Origin: Rhynchopus sp. YZ270_cl-10
Lineage: Eukaryota > Euglenozoa > Diplonemea > Diplonemida > Diplonemidae
Reading direction: 5' to 3'
DNA: 64,000 nt
Assembly (NCBI GenBank): GCA_964035575.1
Contig: OZ037838.1
Span: 1,426,001-1,490,000 of the forward strand
The position numbers were made by a program, and so were the translations under genes. Position 1 is the first letter of the stretch. Every line of letters starts with the position of its first letter. The notes below the pieces were generated by a model. The model saw only the letters and a list, made by a program, of their open reading frames with translations, ran no database searches and was not told the origin of the DNA. Shown here piece by piece: positions 31,640-41,192 of the stretch.

Positions 31640-32720
31640 GAAAAAAAAAAAATTCGCGCTGCGCGCGAAAAAGGTCCTCAGAAGCTCAATTCCGAAAGCA
31701 AATACGGGGAGCGAAGTCTTCCAACTCCTCCGCCATCAGCAGGAACACCTCCGTTTTCTCTTGAACCTGTTACGCTTGTGCTGAGAAACAAGGCAACAGC
31801 GTGTTCAAGAATATTCCCCATCTTTTCGTTGTTAAACTCGGTGCCTGTTCATGAAGAACCATCAGCTTCTCAATAGTGCTGTGAGAAAGGCAGTGACGTC
31901 TCTTTGCGTAGATGTAGTCAGGAGAGAGAATCCTTGTTCAACAGCAACCAAAGACGGGGAGTGCACGACCGGTGCAGCCTCCAAAACCCGTGCGAGAGTG
32001 TCCCCATTTTCCAAGAAAACTTCGAGAAAACCGCGTTCTGGCGAAGCCACGGTACGCCACATTTCAAAATTGCGCTTAAAATTGCACTTTTTTCACAGCC
32101 AAACTATGGCATAAGAAGGGTGTAATGCAAGCTTGCGCCGCAGGCGCACGGTACGCTACTTTTTTCTTTGGCCATATCCTTCTTTCTCACTCCTTTGGGT
32201 TCGACGTGCTCCGTCCGTCAACTGGTGGGGTCACAACATGCAGCAAAGTTTGCAACTAAGCAAACTGCCCCCACGTTCACTTTGTACTTTTCCTTCAGAA
32301 GACAAGTACCATCGGGAACATACGGAACTAAATTTTTTTTGCGAAGCAAAAAAAAATAATATAAAATGGCGCCGCAGGCGAAAAAAATTAGGGTACGGTG
32401 TAAAAATATAGCCATTTACACTACACCACAGAGCAGTCACTCAACGAACCCTTTTTGCGGAGCAAAAAATGAAAAATGGCGCCGCAGGCAAAAAAAAAAT
32501 AATTGAAGGTACAGCCTCCCGGGTCAACCCTACAGAATTTTCCCGTAAAAAAAGACTCCTCAAAATTTCCCGGAAAAAAAACGACTTCCCCACGTAAAAT
32601 TTCCCGTAAAAAAAACGACCTCTCAAGGATTTTGGAATTCCACTACGCGGTTTAGCAACATCCCTGGTGGGATCTGACGATTTTTTTTTTTTTTGCTTTT
32701 AGTGAACATTTTTTTCCCCT
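31640..32720. other. GC mini-hairpin region, no clear gene
   Basis: Contains GCGCGCTGCGCGCG-like words, GGCGAAGCCACGGTACG (inverse of 13216 and 13339), GCGCCGCAGGCG three times and TTTTGCGGAGCAAAA. Minus-strand 31862-32062 reads somewhat protein-like (ENGDTLARVLEAAPVV) to a stop, and may be a gene fragment. TTTCCCGTAAAAAAA repeats lie at 32540-32620. Confidence 0.4.
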
Positions 32721-32726
32721 TCTTTT

Positions 32727-32760
32727 CAGCTAACTGAGCACTGAGGCTTTAGGCTTGCTG
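32727..32760 (+). other. dispersed stem-loop, covarying copy
   Basis: Outer CAGC…GCTG and inner CTGAGC/GCTTTAG pairing are kept, though the outer stem sequence differs from the other copies. Preceded by TTCTTTT. Confidence 0.45.
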
Positions 32761-32907
32761 GTTTTCTCTCTCATTTTGTTTTCTTTCCCCCCCGCCAGCC
32801 CCCCTCCCCTCCCCTCCTTCTCAAACTGCAAAACCCTGATTATGCGGGTCTCGAACCGCTATAAAAAAAAGTACCGATCACCTGACTCCCCCTGTTGGTC
32901 TTATCAC

Positions 32908-32922
32908 GTGCACGAGAGGCAC
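32908..32922 (+). other. short GAGA stem-loop (GTGC/GCAC)
   Basis: GTGC, unpaired A, C(GAGA)G, GCAC. Same tip as the copy at 1504, with a different stem. Confidence 0.45.
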
Positions 32923-33835
32923 ATTTCATTGGTTTGGTTTCTTCTTTCATTTTTTCCCTCTTTTTTTGCGGAAATATGTCAAATCCTAACTGCGTTTCTA
33001 TTCCTCCTGTTCCTCTTTGTCTTGCTGCCCCCTCTCTCTCAATCAAAAAAGCTAAAAAAAAAAACACAAAATAGCAAAAACAAAGAGTACAAAACATAAA
33101 CAAAAAAAATCTACAACCCTCTCAACAAGAACAATACATCCCAACACCCCCTACTAAAAAGAATAAGAAAATAAAAAATACCAAAAAAAAAATACTTCAT
33201 AAAAACTCCTTTTAACTACCCTCCCCTCTCCTTTTTTCTTAATGATGCCTGTATCATGCTGCAAAAAAGAAACAACTCCAAATTGTCTGAATGTCAATCT
33301 ATTCAATGGTTGATACTGTATGTGAGTATTTTTTTTTTTTGGGGGGGAAGATGTTGTTGGGCAGTATTAGTGTTCAATGCATGGTACCCCTATGTGACCG
33401 CATGTTTACTGTGTTTCTGGTTTCTAGAGTTCAACACAGATGGATCACTCTCTTGTGTAAGATTCTTTATCTGTTACTCCTACTCCTACTATTTGCTCTA
33501 AAGAGCAAACATGTAAACAAAACAAAACAAAAAATAACAAAACAAGAGCACAAAATCAAACATACAACAAAAACTTCATAAAAACCCATTCAAACCCCTT
33601 CTATTTGATCTCTTTGGAAGATCCTCTGAAGAAAAAATAGTGGCCGCCATCTTGTGGTCCATAATCAAACAAAATATATTATATTTTCTACGGTAAATTC
33701 TACCATGCGAGTCAAAAAAAAAATGTAACAATTTTTTTTTTGCAGTAGCCTTTTTTGAGAGGCAACCTTATTGTCGTTTACTTTTCTTTTGGTTTTTTTG
33801 TCCTATTTTTAGTTTTCTTGATAATACCTTTCAAG

Positions 33836-33886
33836 GTTTTCGAGGACCCCAAAGAAGCAGTGTGCCGCACGACACCGGTCTGTACG
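33836..33886 (+). other. possible small exon followed by a GT-AG intron
   Basis: CTTTCAAG precedes a 51-base island reading VFEDPKEAVCRTTPVCT, followed by GTGAGA. The next AG after a T12 run (TGTAG, 33973) would close an 87-base intron. The following exon is interrupted by the small palindrome at 33980. Confidence 0.3.
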
Positions 33887-33979
33887 GTGAGATTGTGTTT
33901 GGCCATATTAATGTTTTCATTGTGGAGATGTGAAGGGAAACGATTCAATGTGTGTGTGTTTTTTTTTTTGTAGGTTTTT

Positions 33980-34066
33980 CCACCTGATTTTTACCCCGCG
34001 TATAGGCGCGTATAGCGGTCATATACGGCCTTATACGCGCCTGTATGCGGGGTAAAAATCAGGTGG
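33980..34066. mobile_element. small palindromic MITE (CCACCTGATTTTTACC)
   Basis: CCACCTGATTTTTACCCCGC at the left and its near inverse (GCGGGGTAAAAATCAGGTGG) at the right, with GTATAGGCGCG repeats within. A second copy is at 35546. Confidence 0.6.
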
Positions 34067-34337
34067 GTTTCTGTTCTTTTGAGAAAAAATAAAATTTAAA
34101 AAATATCTAGACAAATCTAGTGAAGATGTGTGCGCTTTACTCCGGAAATTTATCTTTCAAGTTATTATTTTCTTTTACAAAAGATCTGTGTCTCGAGATG
34201 AATCTTCCTAATTTTTTCCTTAGTTGTATTAGTGTTGAACCATCGTGGCTCAACTTCCTAAAGACGTCTGTTCACATGACATTCATCTTACAAAAAAATT
34301 TTCTTTGTATTGTGTGTATCTTTTTCCTTTGAGAATC

Positions 34338-34368
34338 AAGGTGACTAATCACGGCTTAGGTTCACCTT
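34338..34368 (+). other. dispersed stem-loop with perfect outer stem
   Basis: AAGGTGA pairs with TCACCTT; the G-U pair of other copies is replaced here by G-C. The inner stem is short (CTAA/TTAG) and the GAGA tip is lost. Confidence 0.5.
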
Positions 34369-34539
34369 TTGTCCTTTTTTCTTTTCTGTCAAAAAATGTA
34401 TTCCTTCTTTTTGCGAATGGGTAGCTTCTACATGCTCCCCTTTTTTTCCATGGTTCATTTTTTGAAGATGTGTGGTCCACAAGGTTTATTCCATCTTCAA
34501 AAAATTTAAAAACAAAATAATACCCCTCCCTTTATTCAT

Positions 34540-34679
34540 GGATACGTGCCAGATCTGGCCAGATATGGAGGCCAATATCCCAGATCTGGCTCATTTTCCA
34601 GATGTTAAATCTGGTTTCTAGATCTGACCAGATCTTGCCAGATCTGGGGATCTGGGTATCCCAGATCTGGCAGTATCCG
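34540..34679. mobile_element. CCAGATCTGG-rich MITE
   Basis: GGATACGTGCCAGATCTGG at the left mirrors CCAGATCTGGCAGTATCC at the right. Several perfect or near-perfect CCAGATCTGG palindromes lie between. No target duplication was recognised. Confidence 0.5.
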
Positions 34680-34888
34680 TGTTTTATACCTTAAACAAAA
34701 GATTTTGTCAAGGGTTTTCATGCATGGGATGCTTCAGCGATATTCTGTGAATGCTCGCTACAGCATAGAAAATTCAAAATAACAAAAAAAACGCGTTTTT
34801 TTTTGTGGTAAACATGGCGTACATAACTTTTCATGTTCCTTTAAAAAACGCAAGTGGTCTCCTATTTACCAGATATCAGATTCTCAAA

Positions 34889-34956
34889 TGGTGCTTTCGG
34901 AAGTCGGTCAACGACCTGTCAGCGACCTGTCAATGTCGACCCCTCCGAGAGCACCA
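34889..34956. mobile_element. 68-bp TGGTGCT MITE with 5-bp target duplication
   Basis: Ends TGGTGCTTTCGG and CCGAGAGCACCA. TCAAA flanks at 34884-34888 and 34957-34961. The internal GACCTGTCAGCGACCTGTCA direct repeat is shared with 23618-23684. Confidence 0.75.
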
Positions 34957-35420
34957 TCAAATCTATTTTTTTTTTTGCTCTTTTTTTGATTGTTCCTCTG
35001 AATCCTTTAGCTGCAAATACCCACCTGGCAGGCTGCCTGAGTTAGAATAGCTCGTTGAAAACGTTTTTTCTCTTCTTTTTTTTGCCAAATATTTGCATAA
35101 AGTCATTTATTATTTGACCACAAAAGAAATGGAGACGTGTTTTGGTGGCTGCTATATTCAACACAAAGTTATGACAAAAATCCCCCCCCCCCCCCCTTTT
35201 TTTTTGTAAAAACAACAATGCGAAGCATCCCAGGACAAATAAGCTGATGGGTGACGATTCATGTGCGAGTAACCCGCAGTTATATTTTCCTTTTGTAAAA
35301 AGTAATACCAGAATTTCCTTTTAAAAAAGTCTCATCTGTCACACTGTTGAGGCTGTCTGTGCGTTTCTGGCCCAATTGGGCGTTCTTTCTCTTCCCCCCC
35401 CTCTTGCCAAAAAAATAGTA

Positions 35421-35463
35421 GTGGAGCACAGTCTAGGGTGACCACTAATACAACCAAGTTTTC
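35421..35463 (+). repeat. GTGGAGCAC dispersed element
   Basis: GTGGAGCACAGTCTAGGGTG … AATACAACCAAGTTTT, as at 7884. Confidence 0.5.
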
Positions 35464-35545
35464 AAAAAAAAAAAAAAAAGCAAAACCATAACAAGAGACG
35501 ATGCTAGTGGACAAACGCCATATTGTCTTCTCCAAAGAGTTTATT

Positions 35546-35639
35546 CCACCTGATTTTTACCGTATAGGCGCGTATAGGACCGTCCGTGCACGCCTTTACG
35601 CGCTTTTACGCGCCTATACGCGGGGTAAAAATCAGGCGG
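35546..35639. mobile_element. small palindromic MITE with 5-bp target duplication
   Basis: Ends CCACCTGATTTTTACC and GGTAAAAATCAGGCGG, related to 33980-34066. TTATT flanks both ends (35541-35545 and 35640-35644). Confidence 0.7.
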
Positions 35640-35738
35640 TTATTATGCCTTCTATTCTGTAGAATAGTTGGTATATGAAACAATTCTCCGAAGAGTTTAT
35701 TTTAGTCATCTACCCGCCTTTTTCCGTTCTTTTTTCAG

Positions 35739-35847
35739 GTGTTCAAATAATCGTTTTTTTAAACCCCCACTTCTACGTCAGACTAGAGCGCCCTTCTGCC
35801 TCTTCGGGGATGAGGTGTACTGTCTGCGTATCCAAACCCCCTTTCAG
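35739..35847 (+). other. possible internal exon
   Basis: Acceptor CCGTTCTTTTTTCAG and a textbook donor CAG|GTAAGT enclose 109 bases open in the frame containing RQTRAPFCLFGDEVYCLRIQ. Both splice signals are strong. I could not identify the gene. Confidence 0.4.
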
Positions 35848-36255
35848 GTAAGTTGAGTTTAAAACAAAAAATATTTTTTTTTTGGCAACTGGGTAGTTTT
35901 TGTCGATAAACAACCAACAAAACAAAACACCCTTTTACAACTCAACTCAGCTCACCCCTCCCTTCTTTCCAAGATTTTTTTTCAAAAATAAGGATTTCGA
36001 AACTATGCATAGGGAGACGCCTCGCCTCAAATATGTAGCCATTTATTTCGGTACAAATTCCTTCTCTGTTGAGGGGTGATTTTTTTTGTCGATAAAAAAA
36101 AAGTGGATATTTGTCTCCGTTGCGACACAAAACTGTTGCAATTAACAATTTGTCAAAAGAAACAAACCCCCCTCGCCCCTTTTCTCTCTCCTCCCGCCAC
36201 ACCCATAACTAACAAAATCGCGAATTGTTTCTTCCCCTCTGTTTTTTCATTACAT

Positions 36256-36370
36256 CAGATGTAAACCACGCACGGTATTGTAGGCCTGCAATGGTTGGGG
36301 TCCACCCCCCGGTACAGCCGGTCATTGTACCAAGGTACACTGTTCACGAGCGGGCTGTATTTCATGTCAG
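36256..36370 (+). repeat. dispersed repeat, ACACTGTTC type
   Basis: Starts after TTACATCAG with ATGTAAACCACG and runs through GCAATGGTTGGGGTCCACC and GGTACACTGTTCACGAG to GGGCTGTATTTCA. Same family as 2145 and 26085. Confidence 0.45.
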
Positions 36371-36672
36371 GTTTTATTTCCTCTCTTTTTCCTCCAAAGA
36401 AGCGGGGGATTGTGGTGTGGGATACTGCGACTTCGCAGACAAATCGATGTGAGCGAAAAATATGTTTTTTTTCGAAACCCACCCACAACTCCGTACGAGA
36501 AAGGTTAAAAAAAAGCAAAACAAAATGCTAACAATTTCAAAATCTATTTTTCTCCCCAACCATCCGCAAAAATATCATTCAAAATGTGCATTTTTTTTTT
36601 CCGTACACTTTCTTACTTTCTCTTCTTTGAATTGAAAGTATGTCTGCTTTTCCAGCCTCTTTTGAAAAGATT

Positions 36673-36692
36673 TGTGTTACACGAGAGACACA
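36673..36692 (+). other. GAGA stem-loop (TGTGT/ACACA)
   Basis: TGTGT pairs with ACACA around TACA and C(GAGA)G. The closing C-G pairs of the related TGTGC/GCACA copies are replaced by T-A, preserving the stem. Confidence 0.45.
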
Positions 36693-37007
36693 TTAATATT
36701 TTCATGTTTTTTTTCCCCTCTTATTTGAACGTACGGTGCGTCCGTTTGCCTTTTCTTTTTTTTTTTTGCTGCTTTCGAAAGTTTTTTTTTTCTCCAAATC
36801 AAGAAAGGGGTGTTGTGTTGTGCCCTGTCCATGTCTTCTGTACTCCTTGAAGTACAAATCCCTACCTTCGCCTCTGCACTGTGGGGCGTGACAACGTGCA
36901 CACACAAATACAACCACACCTTTTTCCTTTTTCCTTTTGCTGCAGATTGCCTAGTCACGTTACCCCTCTTTTTTTCTTTCTCTTATTACACCTTCTGTTG
37001 ACCGCAG

Positions 37008-37093
37008 GGTACTTCTTGGTGCTTTCATACGGAAGGCTGGCATCGTATGAGGGTCGGAGGTGCCATGCATCAATCGCTATTCCCTTTTTTTAG
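37008..37093 (+). other. possible terminal exon
   Basis: TTGACCGCAG precedes an open stretch reading YFLVLSYGRLASYEGRRCHA and on to a TAG at 37091-37093. No upstream exon is firmly linked. Confidence 0.3.
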
Positions 37094-37715
37094 CACTCGA
37101 GTGAACTGAAGTGTTGTTTGGAACACAGCTAGGCCTTTTCAGGTGCCTACTATGTCGAGAATGGAAGTGTAAAATATAAAGAGGTAATAACGTAAGATCA
37201 GTGAAGGGGCTGATGACCTGCGTCGCTCGAGCATCCTTTTATTGCGGATGGCCCGCCACAAAATACAAAACAACCATTTTTTTCTCTCTTTTCTTTCTCT
37301 TTCCCACCTTCTGTTTCCCTCCCTACATATTATCCTGTGATTTTGTATTTTACCTTATCTTTTTTTTCTCTTTTTGGTACGTATTTTTTTAAAATATTTC
37401 GTGTTTTCCCATTCCGCACAACTCCCCTGAGAGGAAAAAGAAAAACTAATTTTTTTAAAACAAAGTTTTTGTTCTCTTGCACCCAGCCCCTCCATGCTGC
37501 CCTATCACCTCAGTCCAGCTCATGACACAAAATAATCCACAAGACATCCTGCAATACCAAACAGCGCCTCTTCTTCTAAGTGTCTGTTTGTCACGCTTAG
37601 GCGTCTTTCCTGGTTGCCGGACGGTATTAGGAAGCAAACAGTACTTCGCAACACTACTTATTGAGGTGGTGCTTAAGCTGGTCTTGTGTCGTGATTTTTC
37701 TTTGTCTCCCTTCAG

Positions 37716-37858
37716 TCCGTCAAGACATCATCCTACGCCAATCACAGCTGCTCAACCAGCAGCAACTCCTGAACCACATGCTTTTCGAAACCGCGCGTAA
37801 GGGGAGCGTGCAACAGACGAATGGGGTGTTTGTTGTCTATGTCCCACATCCTTCCTAG
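37716..37858 (+). other. possible terminal exon
   Basis: A strong acceptor (CTTTGTCTCCCTTCAG) precedes an open stretch reading RQDIILRQSQLLNQQQLLNH … VFVVYVPHPS, then TAG. The Gln/Leu-rich amphipathic composition looks genuinely protein-coding. It ends 61 bases before the ATG of the long family member. Confidence 0.4.
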
Positions 37859-37919
37859 TACCCCAACAAGCGCCACATCACAGTGTGTTAAAAAAAAAAC
37901 GTGAAAGAGTGATAAAACA

Positions 37920-40010
37920 ATGGATATGACCTTTGTGCTGGAAGAGTCAGGCGTGACTGCGACAGTGGAGGTGCCGTGCGAGGCGGACGTTGCAGCGGCA
38001 AAGGAGGTTGCGTGCACGGCGCTTGCTGTCTCGCCTGCGTCTGTCGAGATGCGCATCGGCACGCAGGTGCTGGAGGGGACGTGCCGTCTGCAGGACACTG
38101 CGTTTGATTCAGGGGTGCAGGTTGTGCTTGGCCGCCCTCGCTTGGCCGATATCAAGTGTCCTGCTGAGTACACTGCAGCGCGTGCCAGAGAGTTGTTGCT
38201 GTCGCGTTGTGGAACGCTCTGCATCTATGGTAACTGGAGTGGGCATGTTGGCGGTTTCGACACAGAAACCTTCGACACTGTCTTCTCGTTCAAAGTGGAC
38301 AAGCGAGTGGGCGGTCCACCTGCCATCTCGCAGTGCAAGACACGCTGCTACCTGGCGTGTTGGGAGGAAGGCCTTCTCAAGGTTGCGCTTCCTGGTGGGG
38401 AGGTGCTCCGCAAAGTCGACGGCTACTCGAGGTCTGTGTTCGCGTGTGGCGGTGTTGTTGTCTCCCGAGGCAACGACGGGGTCTCTGTGTATGACGAAGA
38501 CCTGACGTTGCTCCACACTCTATCACACAAAGGGTGCTACGACATCACAGTGTCGGACTGTGGTGGGTGGGTGATGACCTCCCTGAGTGCGGAGAAGGCA
38601 CGTCTGTGGGATGTGAACACAGGAGAAGCTGTGGTATGTATGACGGGGAAGACAACAGGTCGGATGGTGGCGCTTTCACGGTCTGCCTCAGTCTTTGCTG
38701 TGGGGGTGCGCAACACCGTGCACCTCTATGATTGGAATAGTGTGGCTCTTCGCAGTGTTGATGTGGCGAGGGCTGTACGGGGCATGCAGTTCACCCCGTG
38801 TGGGAAGTACTTTCTGGTAATGGTAGTTGCGGATGAAGATGATTATTGCGAGGAATGGGGTGAAGATACTTACGATTGGCCTGAGTACAATGTCCAGCTG
38901 CACCAGTATGATGTGGCGACAATGTCCTGTGTGCGTGTGTTGCCACCACAAAGCAGGCATGGGTCATTTGCGATATCGCCGTGTTCACGTGTTGTTGTGG
39001 CTATGCGACCAGATGGCATCATTGTGACAAAGCATCTGTACCCACACAACGTTGTTGAGGAGGACTTCTGGAAGAAGGACTCTGTCGTGGCACGCGACAT
39101 GCTCCTTCATGAGCACGGCATCGATGTTGCTTCTCCACTGCCTGCCTGCTCCTCTCCGTCAAACACATTTGAGTACCATCTTGTACGCATCCTCAAAAAC
39201 GACAACCCAGACCAGCTTGACCTGCTCCTCCGCAGCAAGCTGGACGGGAGTACAGGGGTGACTCTGCAGCGTGCAATGCAACGCGCAGCACACCGCTGCG
39301 TCGATGTGATGCTCGATGGGTTTGAACGTTCTCCAGACGATACTGCTTATGCATTGCGTAGCTCCGCATCGCACCGTTGGGGCCACGAGGACACACCAGG
39401 GAAGGTTCTGTGCGTGCTTCGTATTTTAAGACACTGCAGGGAGCAGGGTGTGGTGGTGGATCAGCCCCAGATACTGCAGGACACATTCAAGGGCCTGATA
39501 TCGAGCAGCGCAGCACACCCGAAGCTCTGCCAACTTCTCATGCGCATGGGTGCGGCAGTCACCCTCGATGTCATTCTCTCTGCACACGACGTGCATTTAT
39601 CGTTTCTTCAGTCCTGCGACATCGCTCCAGACATTCTCCTTACAGGGTGTCTTGCTGGATGGACGACACTCAGAAACCTTGTCGTTGTGCGAAGCCTTCA
39701 TGCCTCATCGTGCAAACGTGTTGACCCCGATGGTGACGGAGATGCAGAGTGGCCCTCTGTGATCGGTGCAAGCCGTGTGAACAGTGTTTTCTGTGGCAAC
39801 AGCGAAGGCCCGCTATGCGAGTCGCCCTGCGACCCAGGTTGCCGCTGCATCACCTGTTTGGATGAGGAGAGGTATACTGGGAGAAGGTGTCTGGGCGGTG
39901 GTGGTGGTGGTGGTTGGCGCAAGGCACCTGCAGTGGTCCGTGCACAGCGCAAGGCACGCATAGCACAGCAAATGAGCAGAGCTGCGCAGAGGTGCAGAAG
40001 GCAGCGGTAG
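37920..40010 (+). CDS. long ubiquitin-like/propeller member with C-terminal extension
   Basis: 696 residues. The N-terminal domain differs only at MDMTF and the propeller is of the HVGGFDTE subtype, with a longer blade 6 (ADEDDYCEEWGEDTYDW). Where the others stop after LYPHN, this one continues (VVEEDFWKKD) for about 320 residues. The extension starts with helical pairs resembling degenerate ankyrin repeats (HLVRILKNDNPDQLDLLLRS; ILISAHD-like helices). It goes on with a Cys-rich knot (CESPCDPGCRCITC, roughly 635-650) that could bind zinc, a glycine run from a GGT repeat, and a basic tail (RAQRKARIAQQ). It may be the ancestral full-length form, the others being truncated copies, or a fusion; the sequence alone does not decide. 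Confidence 0.85.
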   Translation: MDMTFVLEESGVTATVEVPCEADVAAAKEVACTALAVSPASVEMRIGTQVLEGTCRLQDTAFDSGVQVVLGRPRLADIKCPAEYTAARARELLLSRCGTLCIYGNWSGHVGGFDTETFDTVFSFKVDKRVGGPPAISQCKTRCYLACWEEGLLKVALPGGEVLRKVDGYSRSVFACGGVVVSRGNDGVSVYDEDLTLLHTLSHKGCYDITVSDCGGWVMTSLSAEKARLWDVNTGEAVVCMTGKTTGRMVALSRSASVFAVGVRNTVHLYDWNSVALRSVDVARAVRGMQFTPCGKYFLVMVVADEDDYCEEWGEDTYDWPEYNVQLHQYDVATMSCVRVLPPQSRHGSFAISPCSRVVVAMRPDGIIVTKHLYPHNVVEEDFWKKDSVVARDMLLHEHGIDVASPLPACSSPSNTFEYHLVRILKNDNPDQLDLLLRSKLDGSTGVTLQRAMQRAAHRCVDVMLDGFERSPDDTAYALRSSASHRWGHEDTPGKVLCVLRILRHCREQGVVVDQPQILQDTFKGLISSSAAHPKLCQLLMRMGAAVTLDVILSAHDVHLSFLQSCDIAPDILLTGCLAGWTTLRNLVVVRSLHASSCKRVDPDGDGDAEWPSVIGASRVNSVFCGNSEGPLCESPCDPGCRCITCLDEERYTGRRCLGGGGGGGWRKAPAVVRAQRKARIAQQMSRAAQRCRRQR

Positions 40011-40308
40011 AGTGCCTCCCACAGGCAGACAGAAGGTGTTGCGATATATATATTTTTATCCTTTGTCCCCATTTTTAGATTCAGCAAAGTGTGTAAGTCA
40101 CGATCACTTTCGCACGTTGCGCACAATGCCAACGCACGCTCTATCCTGCCCACACCTTGTTCAGTTGGCAGCATATGCGAGACACACATTGTTGTGTTCT
40201 GCAGCATCCTGTTGACTTTGCCTTGGTGTCTGCCGGCTCCCTCTTGCTAACCTGAGCCGCAGGATAGAAACGTTCCGTTCTTCATTGTGCCTTCTCTTGT
40301 TTCAAAGT

Positions 40309-40340
40309 GGATGTGTGTGCACGAGAGGGCACATGCATCT
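40309..40340 (+). other. GAGA stem-loop (TGTGC/GCACA)
   Basis: GGATG pairs with CATCT outside; TGTGC with GCACA inside; tip A plus C(GAGA)G with one extra G. Lies about 300 bases after the long CDS. Confidence 0.5.
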
Positions 40341-40476
40341 GCTAGTTTTTGTACTTCATTTTTAGCGATGTTGTTGTGTGGTAGCCTTTCCTCTCCTCAG
40401 CAAGTTTTGTTTTTATTATGACAAATTTGTGTTGGGAAATGATTCAAATGTCTGAGACTTTTTGTTTATTCCCCTG

Positions 40477-40973
40477 TGGAGCGTTTTCGGGTCTGTGGGA
40501 TGACGCCAGATGACGGCTGATGACGCCCGATGACAGCACGATTACGTTTTTTTCTTTTTTTGGGTACTACTGTGTATACTGTGTATACTGTGTATACTGT
40601 GTATACTGTGTATACTGTGTATACTGTGTATACTGTGTATACTGTGTATACTGTGTATACTGTGTATACTGTGTATACTGTGTATACTGTGTATACTGTG
40701 TATACTGTGTATACTGTGTATACTGTGTATACTGTGTACTTGTCCATTTCGGCAAATTGACCCCACCACTGGCCGGACGGATTCCGAAAATGCAAATGCC
40801 GGTGTTTAAAAGCTTCACCAAGGATTTCACCGAGGAAAAAAAAATTTTCCCTAGCACGATGATTCCCGATTATGCACGATTATGCACGATTACTCAGGAT
40901 TACGCACGATGACGCCCGATGACGGCCGATGACACCCGATTTAGCGCGATTCACCCCCCCGGAAAACGCTCCA
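40477..40973. mobile_element. 497-bp MITE with minisatellite core and 5-bp target duplication
   Basis: Perfect 12-bp ends TGGAGCGTTTTC and GAAAACGCTCCA. CCCTG lies on both sides (40472-40476 and 40974-40978). Subterminal GATGACGCC/GATGACGGC repeats flank about 18 tandem copies of TGTGTATAC (40570-40739). The unit resembles the CTGTGTAC minisatellite at 731. Confidence 0.8.
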
Positions 40974-41192
40974 CCCTGCCCCTTTTATTGTGCACTCAAC
41001 TCATTTCTGTACTTCAGGCAAAGGGTTTTTTCCTTTTTGACATCCATTTCTGGGCGGTTTGGGTGTTTTCAAATTGCTTGCTTTGTCAGAGTTTGTTGGA
41101 ACACGTATTTAGTCCAACCTTCATATTTGTCGTTGCGAAGTGACACCACCATCCATCACATCAAACACAACAGACCCCTTAATAACAATATG

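Noticed and set aside
40560-40740. CRISPR array
   Set aside because: Perfect short tandem units without spacers; a minisatellite.
40520-40912. Tyr/Cys/Val repeat protein (CVYCVYCVY)
   Set aside because: Direct translation of the 9-bp minisatellite within a MITE; all six frames are open through it.
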